Below, piece by piece: positions 5,102 through 7,247 of a DNA stretch of 7,247 bases. Each line of letters starts with the position of its first letter. The stretch's first letter is position 1. This DNA is from CAZNQW01 sp964575225 (lineage in GTDB: Bacteria; Chloroflexota; Anaerolineae; JAAYZQ01). The position numbers and the translations under genes were made by a program. The notes beneath the pieces were generated by a model. The model was given only the letters and a program-made list of their open reading frames with translations. It was not told the DNA's origin and ran no database searches. The stretch lies in contig CAZNQW010000197.1 in the NCBI GenBank assembly GCA_964575225.1, forward strand, positions 1-7,247, read 5' to 3'.

Positions 5102-6953
5102 ACCCCAACGCTTCTTGGGCGCGTTTGATCTGCCGGCCTCGTTCCTGCTTGTCCAAGGTACGCTTGCGGATCCGCAAGCTCGCGGGGGTCACTTCCAATA
5201 GCTCATCATCGCTGAGGTATTCAATGCACATGTCCAGGCTCATTTCCTGGGGGGTGGTGAGCCGGATCTCGATATCTTGGATCGAATTGCGCATGTTGGT
5301 GAGGTGCTTGGTCTTGCACACATTCACGTCCAGATCGCGCGGTCGCTGGTGTATGCCAATCACCACCCCTTCATAGACCTCCACGCCCGGACTGATGAAC
5401 AGGCTGCCCCGTTCCTCCGCAGCTTTTAGCCCAAAGGTCGTAGCCATGCCGGCCTCCCAGGCGATCAACGAGCCCCGCGGTCGCGAGTTGATGGGGCCGA
5501 CCATCGGACCGTAGCCAGAAAACAGGGTGTCGATCGTGCCCCTGCCGCGTGTGGCCGTCAGGAACTCGTGGCGAAAGCCCAACAACCCCCGCGTCGGCAC
5601 CCGATAGCTCACCAGCACGTCGCCGTCGGCGGCATCCATCATGTTGAGCATCTCGCCACGCCGCTTGCCCAGCATCTCTACCACTGCACCCACCGTGTCG
5701 GGCGGTGTCTGGATGTGGACCTCTTCATAGGGCTCCAGGGTCTGGCCATCTTGGTCTTGGCGCAAGATCACCTTGGGACTCGAGACCTGAAACTCGTACC
5801 CCTCGCGACGCATGGTCTCTATCAGGATCGCCAGATGCAACTCACCGCGACCCGAGACGACAAACGTATCGGCCTGGTCGGTCTCTTCCACTCGCAGTGA
5901 GACGTTGTGGCGGACCTCTTCCAACAGACGCTCGTGCAACCTGCGCGAGGTGCCCCAGCGGCCTTCTCGCCCAGCCAAGGGCGAAGAATTCACCGCAAAG
6001 TTCATCCGCACCGTGGGCTCATCCACCTTGATAACCGGCAAAGCAACCGGGTGTTCGGGGTCGGCCAGCGTTTCGCCAATGGCCACCTGCTCCAATCCGG
6101 CGATGGCCACAATCTCGCCGGCCTCTGCGCTTGGGACTTCAACCCGGAGCAGTCCCTCGTGCACGTACAGGTAGCGAGCGGCTTCCTTTTTTTGCTCCCC
6201 ATTCACCATGAGGCGAGCCATGGGCTGGCCGGCCATGATGCGTCCCGCATGGACGCGGCCGATGGCCGTCAGTCCACGGTAATTGTCATAGTCCAGCGCA
6301 GTCACCAAGATCTGCAACGGCGCGTCCACGTCCACTCGCGGGCAGGGGATTTGCCTCAAGATGGTGTCGACCAACGGCTTTAGATCCGTCTCCAGTTCGG
6401 GCGTCTTGCCCGCCCGGCCTGCCGTAGCCACGGTATAAACCACGCCAAAGTCGGCCTGGGCGTCGGTCGCCCCCAGCTCGATGAACAGGTCGAATGTCTC
6501 GTTGAGCGCCCGATCCACGTCCGCGTGCCGGCGATCCACCTTGTTGATCACCACAATGGCGCGGTGTCCCATCTCCAACGCCTTTTTGAGGACAAACCGG
6601 GTTTGGGGCATGGGACCTTCGGCTGCATCCACCAACAGCAGCACCCCGTCCACCATGTTCAACACCCGCTCGACCTCACCGCCGAAATCGGCGTGCCCAG
6701 GCGTATCCACGATGTTGATCTTGACCTGTTGGTCCGTATCGGCATCGTACACGCTGATGGCCGTGTTTTTGGCCAGAATGGTAATCCCGCGCTCCCGCTC
6801 CAGATCGTTGGAGTCCAGCACGCGCTCGGCTACCTGCTGGTTGCTACGGAATACGTGCGCCTGCTTGAGCAGACCATCCACCAACGTCGTCTTGCCGTGA
6901 TCAACGTGGGCAATGATAGCAATATTGCGCAGATCGGTTCGTTCCACAAGCAT
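5100..6953 (-). CDS. typA: Translational GTPase TypA/BipA
   Basis: A 617-residue, full-length TypA/BipA (usual length about 600-615). This ribosome-associated GTPase of the EF-G/LepA group supports 50S subunit assembly and growth under cold or other stress. GTPase motifs: G1 AHVDHGKT (15-22), G2 RGIT (55-58), G3 DTPGH (83-87) with catalytic His87, and G4 NKVD (137-140). G5 reads YTVATAGRAG (173-182), where E. coli BipA has YASALNGIAG, so the usual Ser is Val. EF-G-like domains II, III and V follow to about residue 480. The TypA-specific C-terminal domain comes next, with KTKHLTNMR (547-555) and DDELLEVTP.SLRIRKR.LD (582-601). I chose ATG 6953 because GAGGGGGG (complement of 6962-6969) lies eight bases upstream and the family's N-terminus begins here; the frame stays open to 7223, but those residues resemble nothing and lie upstream of the promoter. 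Confidence 0.97.
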   Translation of the reverse strand: MLVERTDLRNIAIIAHVDHGKTTLVDGLLKQAHVFRSNQQVAERVLDSNDLERERGITILAKNTAISVYDADTDQQVKINIVDTPGHADFGGEVERVLNMVDGVLLLVDAAEGPMPQTRFVLKKALEMGHRAIVVINKVDRRHADVDRALNETFDLFIELGATDAQADFGVVYTVATAGRAGKTPELETDLKPLVDTILRQIPCPRVDVDAPLQILVTALDYDNYRGLTAIGRVHAGRIMAGQPMARLMVNGEQKKEAARYLYVHEGLLRVEVPSAEAGEIVAIAGLEQVAIGETLADPEHPVALPVIKVDEPTVRMNFAVNSSPLAGREGRWGTSRRLHERLLEEVRHNVSLRVEETDQADTFVVSGRGELHLAILIETMRREGYEFQVSSPKVILRQDQDGQTLEPYEEVHIQTPPDTVGAVVEMLGKRRGEMLNMMDAADGDVLVSYRVPTRGLLGFRHEFLTATRGRGTIDTLFSGYGPMVGPINSRPRGSLIAWEAGMATTFGLKAAEERGSLFISPGVEVYEGVVIGIHQRPRDLDVNVCKTKHLTNMRNSIQDIEIRLTTPQEMSLDMCIEYLSDDELLEVTPASLRIRKRTLDKQERGRQIKRAQEALG

Positions 6954-6981
6954 AATTACAGCCCCCCTCAAAAAGCGGGGT

Positions 6982-7010
6982 ATTATAATGCTGTTGCGGC
7001 AGGGCGTCAA
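6982..7010 (-). promoter_or_regulatory. Consensus-like promoter of typA
   Basis: On the minus strand, TTGACG (complement of 7005-7010, five of six consensus bases), a 17-bp spacer and a perfect TATAAT (complement of 6982-6987) make a strong sigma70-type promoter. Transcription should begin near 6975, giving a leader of only about 22 nt that is mostly the ribosome binding site. The segment between -10 and start, ACCCCGC, is GC-rich, as in promoters repressed by ppGpp in enterobacteria; applying that here is inference. Confidence 0.8.
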
Positions 7011-7100
7011 CTTGGTAGAGCTGGCTAGCAGCGGGGCCTTGGAGTACACGGCAGCGCGGCTCCACCGCAGAATTTTTCTGGCCGCCCAACCCGCCCTCTC

Positions 7101-7129
7101 TTGCGCCGCATAGGGTCTGAGGGTATAAT
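7101..7129 (+). promoter_or_regulatory. Probable divergent promoter reading out of the window
   Basis: TTGCGC (7101-7106), a 17-bp spacer and a perfect TATAAT (7124-7129) point rightward, away from typA. Only three -35 bases match the consensus. The expected start is near 7136. No credible ORF begins before the window ends, so the target is either a gene with a leader longer than 110 nt or a small RNA. An ATG at 7128 opens a ten-codon frame but would lie before the transcription start. Confidence 0.5.
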
Positions 7130-7138
7130 GAAGGTGGT

Positions 7139-7205
7139 CAACCCCAGAGGGGTTGCATAGTTCGCCCATCCGCATCCTGAAAATCATCGCCGTGAAGACA
7201 TGCGG
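7139..7205 (+). other. Hairpins at the start of the rightward transcript
   Basis: CAACCCC (7139-7145), loop AGA, GGGGTTG (7149-7155) is a perfect 7-bp hairpin right at the predicted 5' end. CCGCAT (7170-7175) and ATGCGG (7200-7205) form a second, 6-bp stem around 24 bases. A third, imperfect stem, GTCAAGT with AC(T)TTGAC, lies at 7212-7229. A 5'-terminal hairpin can stabilise an mRNA; the whole could be a structured leader or a short non-coding RNA cut off by the window edge. I recognise no known RNA family. Confidence 0.35.
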
Positions 7206-7247
7206 TAAAAAGTCAAGTGGCACTTTGACAAAGGAATAGGCTCTTTT

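Noticed and set aside
6984..6989. Plus-strand TATAAT overlapping the typA -10 box
   Set aside because: The AT-rich box is nearly symmetrical, but no -35 element lies 16-18 bp upstream on the plus strand.
6525..7028. Rightward 167-codon open frame opposite the typA GTPase domain
   Set aside because: Antisense to highly conserved GTPase motifs, with no recognisable motif of its own.
7225..7247. TTGACA at 7225-7230 as a second rightward promoter
   Set aside because: The matching -10 would fall just beyond the window, so it cannot be judged.

Overview
The window comes from a GC-rich bacterium. Gene style (a TypA/BipA GTPase, a compact ABC-2 export operon, EamA-type transporters, GGAGG-like ribosome binding sites and sigma70-like promoters) would fit a Chloroflexota-type genome, but the sequence alone does not prove this. 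It holds six protein genes: four rightward on the left, then three leftward genes if the split transporter is counted as two (seven coding sequences in all). I see no tRNA, rRNA, insertion sequence, CRISPR array or phage gene.

Left block (about 90-3863, plus strand): a TetR/AcrR-family repressor, an ABC ATPase and two ABC-2 type membrane subunits form one tightly packed operon with overlapping stop and start codons. A strong extended -10 promoter precedes it. A perfect 18-bp palindrome made of tandem CAAG units sits at the predicted transcription start, as expected of the operator through which the repressor would control its own operon. The unit probably makes a one-ATPase, two-permease exporter induced by its ligand. 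The ATPase has an Asn where the switch (H-loop) His normally lies. Positions 1-89 contain no gene that I can support.

Middle block (3870-4782, minus strand): two half-size EamA-type (drug/metabolite transporter superfamily) proteins, each with five predicted membrane segments, are encoded by adjacent genes with separate strong ribosome binding sites. Arginine distribution predicts opposite membrane orientations, and in the reverse order to a usual fused ten-segment transporter. They converge on the ABC operon with only 6 bp between stop codons. Their own promoter and a leader of about 90 nt with competing hairpins lie upstream (4783-4907).

Right block (4959-7247): typA/bipA, a translational GTPase, is read leftward from a consensus-like promoter with a very short leader. 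Its 3' side is rich in inverted repeats. Upstream of it, a second promoter points rightward out of the window, and its first transcribed bases form two hairpins with no convincing ORF. This is either the leader of the next gene or a small RNA.

Nothing here is clearly a new defence or mobile system. The best leads are the split, apparently antiparallel EamA pair with its structured leader, and the ATPase with the altered H-loop.
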